A stretch of DNA of 64,000 nt from Callipepla californica brunnescens. Lineage: Eukaryota > Chordata > Aves > Galliformes > Odontophoridae. Of this stretch, positions 23,004 through 33,020 are shown in pieces (the stretch's first letter is position 1; every line of letters starts with the position of its first letter). The stretch is taken from NCBI GenBank assembly GCA_023055505.1, contig JALIRH010000076.1, positions 186,001 to 250,000 on the forward strand, read 5' to 3'. A model generated the notes under the pieces. That model searched no databases and was not told where the DNA came from. It was given only the letters and a program-made list of their open reading frames with translations. The position numbers and the translations under genes are program-made.

Positions 23004-23510
23004 GGTACAGAAATAAGAATAATAAATAAAAAAGAATAAATAAATATATACGTATGAATGATGATAATAAGATAAATAAAAATGAAATAAACAAAAAAGT
23101 AGAACACAACTGTGAGAACACAGACACCAGTAATAAATAGGATGATTTCACAAGAGAGGAGGAATAGAAATCCTACACCCTACTACACAAGCTCCCACAC
23201 TTAGCACCTAGCTTCAGTATAATAGAGAGGGGTGATACTCACAGGTAGTTAGCTCCTCCTTGTGCCTGGTGTTGACGTGTTGCTGCCCTCCCTGAGGCCT
23301 TTTCAGAGCTGAAGGTGTGGGCGGGGATGCCGTTTCCCGGGCAACGCCTACGCCACGTCAGCCTCTCGCGAGAGAGCTGCCGAGAGCTGAAGGGACTGCC
23401 CGCTCTCCCTCGGTTCCCCTGTGACAGAAACCTCCCGAAAAACCCCTCTTCACCTCAAAATTTGTCACTGCAGCTCCAGTTGTGCCGATCCAAAGCGGTA
23501 GAACTCGAGG

Positions 23511-25492
23511 GGATGTCCGCACAGGTACATCTAGCAGTAGTTGCTGACACACTTCAAACTTCTGCTTGAACTCCTCAGCCTGCTTTGGTGTTCTGAACTT
23601 TGCTGCCAGCTGCCCCAGCTTTGCATTGCCATCAGAGAAGTCACTGCCCATCCACATCCATACCTTGCCTGAGCCCGACAGTTGTTTCAAGTTCACTGTT
23701 GTTGTTCTCCAGTCATCTGCACACACCTTTAGTACCTGCTCGTGCTGCATTAGTACTACTCTGACATTAGCTCCATTTTTAAGGATCTTCAGGCTGCCCA
23801 CGCCACGTTCTTTCCACTGGCTTCTGTCTGGATCAAACCTAAATAACTTTACTCTTTGGGAGTACAGCACTTTCTCAGCTTCCTCTCCTGTAAATGGTTC
23901 TACTTTCTCAGGCACCTGAACTGTCGGTTCAAAATGGATATCATCACTGTCCTCAGCCTCAGACACATGAGCATCCTTCTTACCAGGATCAGCAGAGGTG
24001 CTTGCTTTGTGATCAGCTTGAGAAACCTTCAAGGAAAACAGCTGCTCACCTGCACCTGAGAAGCCTTCAAAGTTAGGGTCTTTTTTGCCAATCCAAAAGC
24101 CTTCCCCAGGAGTACTTTTTGCAAGATCCACAAAACTAAAATTACTGGCACTATTTTGGCCAAAACTAAACTCACCCTTGTCTTTGTCTGCTGCTTCTTG
24201 AGATAGGAGCATAACTCCACTACTCAGAGGCACCTCATTTTGGTCTTTTTCATCAATGGTTTTCAAAACCGTTGTACATCTTTCTTAGTGCTATTCTGAT
24301 TGGATCCCTGTGTCCCTAATTTAAATCCACCTGGAGGCATCAGCATTGAAAAGCTAAGTCCTTCCTTTGCAGCCTTTGCTTTAGCTTCAGCATCTGCAGC
24401 ATTCTGAAACATAAACGCTGGCGCAGAGCAGTTCCACTGACATTTCAGATAAGCGGTCCCCAGGTCATTCTCAGCAGTCTTTGGAGTACCTAGTCATTCA
24501 AGGTTAAGGGAAGATCTTTGGTCCCTTCTCCTTAAGGGGCGAAGTTTGCCAGATACTTTACTCTTCCTTATTTTCACAGTTCCAACACCTCTTTCTTTCT
24601 GTTCTTCAGATTCGGCATATAACTGGAAGAGCATAGCTCTGCTGCAGAACTCCTCTTTACCTTCCTCACCTGTCTTTACTTCAACCTTGTCAGGGAGTGG
24701 CACCACAAGATCAAAATGAGGTCCATCATCATCCTTACCGCCACCTTGGGCGCTTCCTCCCTCTGTTTCATGATTTCTATAGGCCAAATCAGAATCGGAA
24801 GTCATAAAGAACGGCGGCTTGCTTGGTTCCTGGACGTTAAACTTTTCAAAAGCCACATTTTTATCAGCATTTTGTCCCACGCTTTCTGTAAAAGATATTC
24901 CTGAAGTATGTTTGTTACTGAAACTGAAGGTATTTCTTTGGCTATTTGCATGACTGTTAACTCTTGGTTCAATGCATCTCTCAGCTTGTAAAGGTTGGTC
25001 TGACATTAAAAGCTTCAAAAGGCATTCACTGCTAAAAGCTCCATTAGCAGGCAGTGTTGCAACTAGAGGAGAAGAAAAGGTAAAGCCTCCATCCTTAGGT
25101 TTGGAGTCAGTGCTGAACTGAAAGGCTGCTGGCTGAGGAGGCTTTGAACCTTCCACTGATCCCAGCTGTTCGCACTTAGTTTTCGAAAACTCTACCACTT
25201 TGGATTCTGCAGGTTTTAAAGTTGTGGGTGCAACCAAAGGTTTTGTGAAACAGTCCGGTCCAAGTAGCGGTGGATTTGTTCTTGCCTGTGGAACACTGCG
25301 GTTGCCATTCCCATCATCTCCACAAAGAGGAACGATTCCAGCATCAGGGGCATTGAAATACAAAGGTGGACCATGGGTGTCCTGAGGAAACACACCAGCA
25401 GAGGTGCTTTGCGGAGGTGCTTTGTGGATCGGTTCTTGATAAGCGTTTATATGTAGCTGAGGTGCAAGTCCATTCTTACCACAGAGAGATGC
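23511..25492 (-). pseudogene. RANBP2: RANBP2 large exon: truncated RanBD1, no zinc fingers, intact RanBD2
   Basis: From TCTTTAG|GCATCTC at 25492. It starts ASLCGKNGLAPQLHINAY and stays open for about 330 codons through FTFSSP and the RanBD1 start (GPHFDLVVPLPDKVEVKTG). At about 24530-24500 RanBD1 breaks off after GKLRPLRRRD. The next recognisable part is FMFQNAADAEAKAKAAKEG, which in RANBP2 lies after the zinc-finger array. So the rest of RanBD1 and all zinc fingers are gone. A frameshift near 24265 is followed by an open frame (24266-23511) with FSFVDLAKSTPGEGF and a complete RanBD2 (DDIHFEPTVQVPEKVE...FKQKFEVCQQLLLDV). The reading enters CR1 at 23510. Confidence 0.92.
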
Positions 25493-26000
25493 CTAAAGAC
25501 AAAACACAATTACATTGTTGTGGAAAAGGAGAAAAACACCTCTAGGGTGCTAATGCTCATGTAACGTGTTTTCTTAATAACAGGGTGTACATCAAAATTA
25601 GATTTCAACTCCTATCAGTTTAAACTAAAATCATACGTTCAAATCTTAAACGATATCAGAAAACAGAGACTGATGCTGAAGATGAATGGACTCATTTTCA
25701 TTCACTTACCAAAATAAATAAAATCAAAGTTTCCTATACTTCTTTGGAGAAAAGAACATCACAGACACACAGCAGAGAATGCATTTTAGCACCTTAAGAA
25801 GATGCTGGGCTGACTGTTTCACCCAAGCCCCACATCCAAAGGTGAGCTGGTAACTGATCCTCCTGCCCATCTCCAGCAGACCTCAAGTTTAATAAATGCT
25901 ATCTTGGGAACTGCAGTTATATTCAACTTCACATAGAATCAAAACCAGTAGTTCTCAATCAATCAAAAGAAACGGCCCAAGAAGATATGTTTGTCCCCAC

Positions 26001-26098
26001 CTTTGCTGCTGTTACGTCAGTTGCAGCTGTTCTTCGAAGACACTGCGCGTTACAAGCAGGTGACTGGCTACAGTCAACAGATGGGGCAGTGCTAGCAA
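26001..26098 (-). pseudogene. RANBP2: RANBP2 exon, PSV..SQSPA segment
   Basis: 98 bp. ASTAPSVDCSQSPACNAQCL matches ATTGPSVYYSQSPAYNSQYL. Acceptor TTTTCAG, donor GTGGGG. Confidence 0.88.
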
Positions 26099-26787
26099 CT
26101 GAAAAGGAACACCAGTGTGAGAAGTAGATTGTGTTTTTGCAGTGGAAATTTCCAGTATTTCTGTATGTAGCATGAGTAAGTTGTCGAACAGAGTAAAGCT
26201 GAGACTGTGGCATTCCGACCTAGGTAAAATTGGCACCGTCACAAGGTAAGGTAATTATATAGGGTAGAGGAGAGCCTGGCAGAGGACGGGACTGGTGAAT
26301 AATTATGGAAGGTACTGTCCTCCTACTGTTGTAAAAAGTATAGAACATACCCGAACATGGGGGTGATTGGTAACAGACATTGAATGGAAATATAATGTAG
26401 CAATTGCATCAGAAGATTGCGAGCCCAAGATGCTCAGCCAATGAGTGCCAGGACAAGTTTACCTGCGTCAGACCCAGGGTATGTAACGGAATAGATTTGA
26501 CTGACAAGTTGCACAACTTCTCACTTGTCAGCAGGGGGCGTGCACCCATTATTGCAATAATGAACAAAACTGCTGCTATCACTGAGATCTTGGCCTAACC
26601 CAAAATTCTTGACTTAGAGCGTTTCCAACACCAAGAAAAGAGTTTATACCCAATTTCTGTTACTGATTTTAATGAACTTCCCCCAGGAATCAGTTTCACT
26701 CCTCCATCTCAGAACACTGCAGAAAGCTTTTAAGAAGTCTTCCTCAGTTTAGCTGAGTGTTTAGTGAAAAATTCAGCATCAACTTAC

Positions 26788-26926
26788 CTGCTAAAGGAGC
26801 TGCAGGAAGATGTTGCGCTCTCTGATAACCATCGGACACAGTATCTGTTCCACAGCTTTCAGCAGGCCACTGACGAGATGACACACTTCCATTGCAACTA
26901 TTCAGTTTCATTTCTTGCATTTCATT
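26788..26926 (-). pseudogene. RANBP2: RANBP2 exon, MQEMKLNS segment
   Basis: 139 bp. NEMQEMKLNSCNGSVSSRQW and TVSDGYQRAQHLPAAPLA match KEMQELKLNSSNSASPHRW...VPDGYQGSQTFHGAPL. Donor GTAAGT. Confidence 0.9.
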
Positions 26927-27397
26927 CTATTAAAGATAACGTTGCAATTAAGAGGAAGTCAGCGGATTACATACATAACTGAAGAAAACCTAAGGAACAA
27001 TCCCTACTCCTTTGCTATTCAAGAGCAGGTTCAAAGTCCAAGGGGGAAAAAAGAAGAGTTAACTGCTGGAATCATCCAAGATCTGCCCATGCTATACAAA
27101 ACTGAGACTGCTCCATGAAGCTAGGCATAAAAAACCCAGAAGCTGATGAAAGCACAACTTTCTGAACACACAACCCTTAGAAGGATTACCTCCGAGATCG
27201 GAGTACCAAAGCAGAGCTTTTAGGCAACAAAGCTTCACACTTGCACTCCATTTAAGCAGATCTCCTTAAGCATTTATCTCCTCTGAGTTAAGTGGGAGTC
27301 CAGGAAGTAAACTAGTTCAACACCAGGATCACAAAGCACTTACCCTAACAGGAAGATCAACCATTCAGCACTGAATATAGTGACAAAAGTTGTTTAC

Positions 27398-27481
27398 CTT
27401 TAAAGCTTCCACTTGCTGACATAGCATTTGAACTAAGGACTTGCATTCTTCTGTCCACTCATGGAGAGCTTGAGGACAAAA
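27398..27481 (-). pseudogene. RANBP2: RANBP2 exon, CQQVEALK segment
   Basis: 84 bp, acceptor TTTTTTCCAG, donor GTAAAC. Contains KSLVQMLCQQVEALK, matching NSLLKMICQQVEAIK. Confidence 0.9.
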
Positions 27482-27566
27482 CTGGAAAAAAAAGAGCTTA
27501 TTGACCTCTGAGTTCCTATTCAAACACCACGCTTCCCTAAATTGAGAGATTTCCTGGCTAACATAC

Positions 27567-27749
27567 CTTGCGGCTAGCAGAGAAAGGTGAGGAAGATAAC
27601 TTTCCAGGGGACAGAACTGGATGTCTCACTTGAAGAACTGCAGCTTGTGAGAGATTTCGAGAGGCAAGACTTTCCTCTTCATCATTTTCTTCCAGTTCCA
27701 GGATCACCGTATTCAGCATTTCCCTTGTGGTTTTGACGGATACTGGCAG
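27567..27749 (-). pseudogene. RANBP2: RANBP2 exon after the TPR domain
   Basis: 183 bp. Starts LPVSVKTTREMLNTVILELE and ends SPFSASRK before GTATGT, corresponding to LPVPLESVKEMLNSVMQELE and the serine-rich tail. Confidence 0.9.
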
Positions 27750-28259
27750 CTAGAAATTTATTCAAAATGCAAGTCACGACTGCAATTCTTCCTCAGAGCA
27801 AGAGGCTGTATGTTCTAACCTATGGCTGAACAGTTCACAAGACTGTCGTCACAAATTCTAGGTGTTGTTTTTTTTTCATTGTTTTTCCCCCAGAGGAGCC
27901 CTACATCTGTTAAAATTAATTAAGAGGACAATTCACACAAGCATTAATTCTATTTGGAAGCTATCAACCACACTAAGAAGATAGCGGGCAAAAGCTATTT
28001 GTTTACACGAAAGCCATCTTCTACTGAGGAGTCAAAAACGTTTCATAATCTGACATGTCCTGAGAAGCTTCCGTAACGTGTTGGCCTACCGGAGTAAAGC
28101 AGGGGAACACACTCAGTTTAACATGCCACAGAACAAAGTCTACTTTAGGATGTCCAACTTTTAAGAAGTCCAACTTGAAAGCAAATGGTTTCATTCTGAA
28201 AGCTAGTAAGCTAGACCACTCCATCACTCTAAACAATCCCTTCAGCAACAATTACTTAC

Positions 28260-28397
28260 TTTGTCAGCTACTGACGGATCAGAGGAGCTTTCGTCAATAA
28301 TCTTCAGGAGGTAACACTTTCTTTTCAGAAGACAGGCCTTGCGTTCTTCTTGCCCTGCTGGCAGCATATCATCACCCACCATCTCCTCTGCTTTCCT
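28260..28397 (-). pseudogene. RANBP2: RANBP2 exon, end of the TPR domain
   Basis: 138 bp. RKAEEMVGDD...QEERKACLLKRKCYLLKII DESS aligns to HRKAEDIEND...EEQEECKNYLRKTRDYLIKIIDDS. Open, with acceptor TTTGCAG and donor GTAAGT. Confidence 0.88.
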
Positions 28398-28493
28398 CTG
28401 CAAAAGCTAAGCAACAGCACCTTGATCAGTAAGAACCAGTCGGGATGCAAGGACAAGAAAAGCGTTTTGAGGGAATGCAATTTACAAACTCAC

Positions 28494-28631
28494 TATGGCA
28501 AGATCCCCGCACGAAACCACGTTCTTAATATCTTCTAACACTAGCAAAGCAGCATTGGTTTTGCCTTCAACCACATCCAACGCTGCAAACGCTGTGCGTG
28601 CCTCTTCCTCATAGGCTGCAACCTGAAAGAC
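28494..28631 (-). pseudogene. RANBP2: RANBP2 exon, TFAILDAV-type segment
   Basis: 138 bp, donor GTGAGT. Reads AAYEEEARTAFAALDVVEG and ends VVSCGDLAIV, aligned to the VEYEEDAHITFAILDAVNG...VVSYWNLALI region. The conserved Tyr-Trp is replaced by Cys-Gly. Confidence 0.88.
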
Positions 28632-29076
28632 CTGCAACCAAAGCCAAAGACAATCCTACCTAACACATATGTGGGTACTTGCAACAGCCAGAGCCTGCAA
28701 ACATCTAGTGAGGAACCGGGTAGCAGGAGGTTAATAATATTCCTAGTTCTCCTGTAATACAGCGAAAATGATTTTTTCAAGAAAGCTGGTATTAAGGAAG
28801 TTCACAGTCTTCCACTCAGACAGTTTTAAAACTAAGAAAAGTTCAAAAGAAAGATTTGTTCTTCCTCCCTTACCAGACACATTCAGATACTACCAAATCT
28901 CATCATTAGCAGCCTAACAGTAAGAATACCACGGAGTTGTACAATGCCAAAAACAACACAAAACAACCCATCAACGTACAAAACCAAATGAACAAAACAA
29001 CCAAAATTGCAACTGATATTTAAGCTTGTGACACAGAACCCCCCCTTACTCTCATCCTTGAACAATCGGTCTGTAC

Positions 29077-29238
29077 CTCAATGTCCATGTTACGGAAATG
29101 TCTGAAGAGAGGATCGATAGGCTCTGGAATACTCCTGTTCTTTTTGACAGTTTGCAGACTAAGCAAAATTTTCTTCCAGTAGTAGACACTTCGCCCAATG
29201 TATTCCTTCTGGTCACAGAAGGAGGTAAGGCTAACACC
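29077..29238 (-). pseudogene. RANBP2: RANBP2 exon, EYIGRSV...PEPIDPLF segment
   Basis: 162 bp, acceptor TTCAACAG, donor GTACAG. Contains DQKEYIGRSVYYWKK and SIPEPIDPLFRHF, diagnostic for RANBP2. The donor is slightly non-consensus. Confidence 0.92.
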
Positions 29239-29600
29239 CTGTTGAACAAGGGAAACACAAACTACCTCAGAAAACTGAAATAAAGCGTCACTCAGACTTT
29301 CTCGTCCCTGATGCAACTGGTTTCTTGAGAAGTTTCAAGATTTTTCACCACCGCTTGCGATACACTTCACAAGCTCTCTCTATAGTTACTGAAAGTCACA
29401 CAGAGAAAGAAATAACACGGGTCAGAGAACCGTTCAGAGAGAAAGAGTACTTGGCAGGGAAGTCAGATGCTCTGGTCACCCTATCAAAACTAACAGGAGA
29501 TCTCAATATGACATTCTCACGGCATTTTCTTTAGTCTGTTAAGTTTGCCAAATGAGGAAAAAAAGCTGACTATGCTTAGTTCAAAATAATCTGAACTTAC

Positions 29601-29724
29601 TGTTTTTTGCAGGTCTCTTGCCCAATGTATAATTAAGGCAGGTTGAAGGCCATGTTTCTCCAGTGCTCGCAGAGTACTTAAGCCACGCTGCACAAGAAGC
29701 CTCAGTTTTGCTGCTGACTCCAGC
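29601..29724 (-). pseudogene. RANBP2: RANBP2 exon, KLRLLVQ segment
   Basis: 124 bp, donor GTAAGT. Encodes SAAKLRLLVQRGLSTLRAL then EKHGLQPALIIHWA, near-identical in spacing to RANBP2. No stop inside. Confidence 0.92.
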
Positions 29725-30023
29725 CTGAATATCAGAAGAAACACTCCGCAGTTAGAATTCCCTCTTCTGCATCTGTTCACAAGTCATTTGTTTGATGAAT
29801 AGAACAAGTCCTTTCAGTCCTAAGCTACCTCTTCTTCAGAAAGATTAGAAACGTAAAGGTCATTTTCAGAAAGTTTTTCAGCTTCTCACACCCCTACAGC
29901 AACAAAGCTTTAAGGGTCAAAGGATGTCAAACAAAAGGAGCTACTTTCACACAACCCATAGGAATCAATTCAGAAGCTCTCTAGAGGGTCGGTTCCAGTA
30001 TTTCCAAAGTCAAGAAGCCTTAC

Positions 30024-30199
30024 GTTGTTTTTTTCCACAGAAGAGTACAAACAGCATCCCACCAGGATCTTTGCTTTTCAGTAGAGTACTGTTTACACAG
30101 CAGCAATGGTAAGAAAGGAGGCCGATGCGCCTCACAGAGAGCATTAAACTTCTCTTGCAGTTGTAAGCTGCTAATGAATATCATCCCAAGAAGAAAAAC
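30024..30199 (-). pseudogene. RANBP2: RANBP2 exon, FLLG...WWDAVCTL segment
   Basis: 176 bp with AACACAG acceptor and GTAAGG donor. Begins VFLLGMIFISSLQLQEK and includes RSWWDAVCTLL, matching the corresponding RANBP2 segment. Its 2-nt overhang joins the next exon in frame. Confidence 0.88.
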
Positions 30200-30290
30200 C
30201 TGTGTTCAGAAAAAGAAACAAACAAAAGGTTTACGTACCAAAAAAAACCCTACAGTTAAATGCATTTAAGAACTTGGAAGGTTTACTTAC

Positions 30291-30469
30291 TTCAAGGTCC
30301 AACAGGCAAATGGACTCGGGAGCATCCGATTCAATTCTTGATGTTTCTTGGGGCATGTGAAAAAGTTGCTTTAATAGTTTGCACAGTGGGAGTAACGCTG
30401 ACATAGAATTCCACTGCAAGCCGAGCCACACGAGGTGCTGGAGACTCCCATTGTGCATTCAAACAGCAC
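30291..30469 (-). pseudogene. RANBP2: RANBP2 exon with premature TGA
   Basis: 179 bp, with a GTAAGT donor. It reads G-A-V-stop-M-HNGSLQHLVWLGLQWNS where RANBP2 has GAIRAHNGSLQHL. The TGA (30459-30461 on the plus strand) sits at the conserved Arg codon, compatible with CGA to TGA. The remainder (ETSRIESDAPESICLLDLE) is well kept. Confidence 0.9.
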
Positions 30470-31393
30470 CTACACAAAAACAAAACACTAAGAAGTTAGC
30501 CCCTACGTCCTAGTTAAGAAGACCTGTAATGCAACGCAGCTTTGATCCGATACAAGACAAGTCAGGAGCTCTGTATCAGTTTATACTACACAAGGAACTT
30601 CTGAACAAGCAATGTCCACTCCATAGAAGTGCACAAGCAAAGAATATGAAGACTTTGCCTTTTTTTGTCAAAACAGAAAAATGCAGATCTCATACTTCTG
30701 TAATCTTCAGCCTACATACGATAAGCACAAGGGCTTGTGATTTTGTTTTTCAAGGCGTAATAGAACATTAAAAAACATGATGAACAAACAAACTTCTGAA
30801 GAGAGGCTGTAGTAGCATAAAATTTTGTTATGGTATATATACAAAATACATCCATCATCTTTAAAAAGAGAAGGGGTCAAAAGCCTTATTCTTTTGCGTC
30901 TTGACTGTTCTATACTACTAATACTCTAACTTTGTTACATTCAATTGAAAAGCCAGACCATCACCAAGTCAAGCTTAAAAATGGGAAGATCTCACGAGTT
31001 CGCAACTCACCCTGGAATTACTATATTTTTACGCTTGTAACCTGCATTCATAGATGACACATAAATAAGAACGCACCTTCCCACTGGCACTTCCTAGCGC
31101 ACAAACACAAAAAGCTGAACAGGCAGCTTTAACTGAAATGGAATCGGAACAGACCAGAAGGTAACAGTGTGGAAGCAGGAAGCACGTGAGAAATTCTCAA
31201 GAACCTGGCACGATGACACTGCCTCTCAGCTGCAGCTGAAGCTGAAACTTCTTGCAAATCACCCTCTCGTTCTGAAGAGCTGAGCAGCTATTACACACCT
31301 ATCTCGTGTTGCTAATAAAGCACTTGCAAAGTACTGGTCTTTGTACTCTAGTACAGAGTCACATCCATGCTGAGTCCAAGTTACGTTTCTTAC

Positions 31394-31603
31394 CAGTATC
31401 GTATTTACTAAGTTCTCCTTGCACCGGTGCTTGCGTACTGACATTTCCCAGATCATCTGTGGCAAGGAAAGATCTCTCTCTAGAAGCTCCGCTGCCGAAG
31501 AGGCTTTCAAACAATGTAAACAAACCACTCTGGTTTGCAAAGCATTCTACAATCCCTTGCAAGAAGTCTTCCTTGCCGCGACTTAAGTTCAGCAACATAT
31601 GAC
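31394..31603 (-). pseudogene. RANBP2: RANBP2 exon, HMLLNLSRG segment
   Basis: 210 bp, phase 2-1. Contains HMLLNLSRGKEDFLQGIVE and ends SKYDTG before GTAAGA. It is open throughout and clearly RANBP2. Confidence 0.92.
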
Positions 31604-32154
31604 CTAGAGAAATGTAACGTCACGTAAGAACACTCAACTGAATCAAGGACAACAGTATTTGATACAGTGGGTTGTTTCTGCTACTTCAGGCTGTGAATCA
31701 AGATTTCCCCCTGCGATGCTTAAACGTTTCTAAGTTACGCTCTCCCTATAATTCAGACAGGGTTTGAGCAGATGGAATGACAGCGGTAGGGCATTTTTAA
31801 TTCAGTTCAACCTGATGCCGAGTGCTTGGTGTTGTTTGTTTTCATCTCGAGCCCAGAGGAGAACACAGGCTGAAAAAGACTGCTTGAGCTTCACAAAAAA
31901 AGAAAATAACATTTAAAAAAAGGCAGCAACAAACATGTAGGAACAAAGAAGAAAACAGAAATGACAGGAACACTTTTCTTCAAAATTTTCTTTTACACTT
32001 GGGACGAGCAATCATTAGCAATAAGCATATCTAGCGTGAGAGTGTTATTTCAAGACACCAAGCATGCTCTTTAACAAGCCATTATCTCCTACCTTTACTA
32101 TTCATAACACGCAAATGGAACCATGGAACATTTCTAATCAGTAATTGCCATTAC

Positions 32155-32239
32155 CAGACTGGCTTTTTCGATCACAGGCCAGCATTTCCAGCATATCTTG
32201 TCCAGTAGGATCCCCTTTCATTGACTTTGGTTCAGGAAT
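32155..32239 (-). pseudogene. RANBP2: RANBP2 exon (TPR-domain region)
   Basis: 85 bp, acceptor TTCACCAG, donor GTAATG. Encodes KGDPTGQDMLEMLACDRKSQSG, matching the KGEAGQNLLEMMACDRLSQSG stretch. It is the most upstream exon recognised with confidence. The alpharetrovirus-like provirus starts about 390 bases upstream. Confidence 0.88.
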
Positions 32240-32629
32240 CTGGTGAAGAAAGAAAAGAATTGTCACAGCTTCCTCGCAACGAAACGCAAAGCACTTCATT
32301 TAGAGTTAGAAATAAGGAAACAAGCTTATTTCTAGCACAAGAAAACTTTAGAAAAACACAATTCTTCTGAAGGCACTGTGCAACATACCCCTGAAAAAGA
32401 CTCCAGGGGAGTAATTGCAACTATTGCAAATGGCTTTAAGAGCACGCATGAGAAAGTGAGAGCTACTCAGATACCCTCCCTTCCATACCAACAGTCTTTG
32501 GAGTGTTTCTTCAGCTGAAGTACAGAAAAGGGAAGAGGCCATGGGAAATGCACTCAACAGCCTTTAAGATTAGCCATTCTACTTATGCCAACTGAAACAC
32601 GTCAGCTTCTCTTCACACCACTGGAAATC
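32240..32629. other. RANBP2 intron between the first recognised exon and the provirus
   Basis: Intronic by position. It may contain one decayed exon (32400-32516, listed separately). Plus-strand sequence at 32580-32629 leads into the 3' LTR. Confidence 0.4.
32400..32516 (-). pseudogene. Possible further upstream RANBP2 exon
   Basis: After a TGTACTTCAG at about 32517-32526 (minus strand) an open stretch includes SSSHFLMRALKA and NCNYSPGVFFR-like sequence. It loosely resembles the HFYMHAG...WRALS part of RANBP2 that should come just before the next exon. The similarity is weak and the call is tentative. Confidence 0.3.
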
Positions 32630-33020
32630 TGTTGGAGCTCGACAGAAAATTGCCAGAGCCTTGACGAAGTCGGCGGGAGACAAAGACACGACCACTATGA
32701 TCAAATGGTCTCAACTTTAATCAGAAGGCTGTGTACATTTATAGTAGTGGTAATGAAGTTCATACATATTGCAAAACCCGAGCTCCTAATAGGTTAAAGA
32801 CATAAGTGCACAGAAGTTATTATACATTCCTGTGGTTAAGCAGAAGTTTCATTGGTCACTTCTTTCTTAAATCTTTACTCCGACCACCTTCACTTTGCGG
32901 CAAGGTTACCATGCCCTTGTCTGTGATTGGATGGTGCCTCATCATGTTTTTTGCTCAAGCTGCTGCAGCTGGTCCCCGTGGCCTTTCTCTGCAAGTCAGA
33001 TTTCAACTATACTCTCCACA
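32630..33020 (-). repeat. 3' LTR of the alpharetrovirus-like provirus
   Basis: Matches 37066-37456 over its full length. Reads TGTGGAGAG... to ...GAGCTCCAACA on the minus strand. Preceded by AAAAAGAAAACAGGGGAGA, a polypurine tract. Confidence 0.85.

Larger units (their letters stand above)
19536..23510 (-). mobile_element. CR1 LINE copy 2, near full length (3.97 kb)
   Basis: Minus-strand twin of copy 1, with the same first bases (CCTCGAG at 23510) and the same organisation. It lies inside the large RANBP2 exon: just upstream of its 5' end (23511 and above, minus strand) is in-frame RANBP2 coding, ending at the RanBD2 C-terminus. Downstream of its 3' end (below 19536) the sequence is not RANBP2. 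It lacks the copy 1 frameshift, so its ORFs are longer. A few substitutions distinguish the two (for example RPHLEY against RPYLEY). Confidence 0.95.
23511..32239 (-). pseudogene. RANBP2: RANBP2 5'/middle half, multi-exon (minus strand)
   Basis: Thirteen consecutive exons with GT-AG sites and phases that all join correctly, from the N-terminal TPR/alpha-helical domain to the second RanBD. Exon order (high to low coordinate): 32155-32239, 31394-31603, 30291-30469, 30024-30199, 29601-29724, 29077-29238, 28494-28631, 28260-28397, 27567-27749, 27398-27481, 26788-26926, 26001-26098 and 25492-23511. The first exons of the gene lie beyond the provirus at 32630 or are lost. Damage: a TGA in the third exon listed, deletion of half of RanBD1 plus all zinc fingers, a frameshift near 24265, and the CR1 insertion at 23510. 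The splice structure excludes a processed retrocopy. Confidence 0.92.

Noticed and set aside
23511..32239. Processed retrocopy of RANBP2
   Set aside because: Thirteen exons with introns and correct splice sites exclude reverse-transcribed origin.
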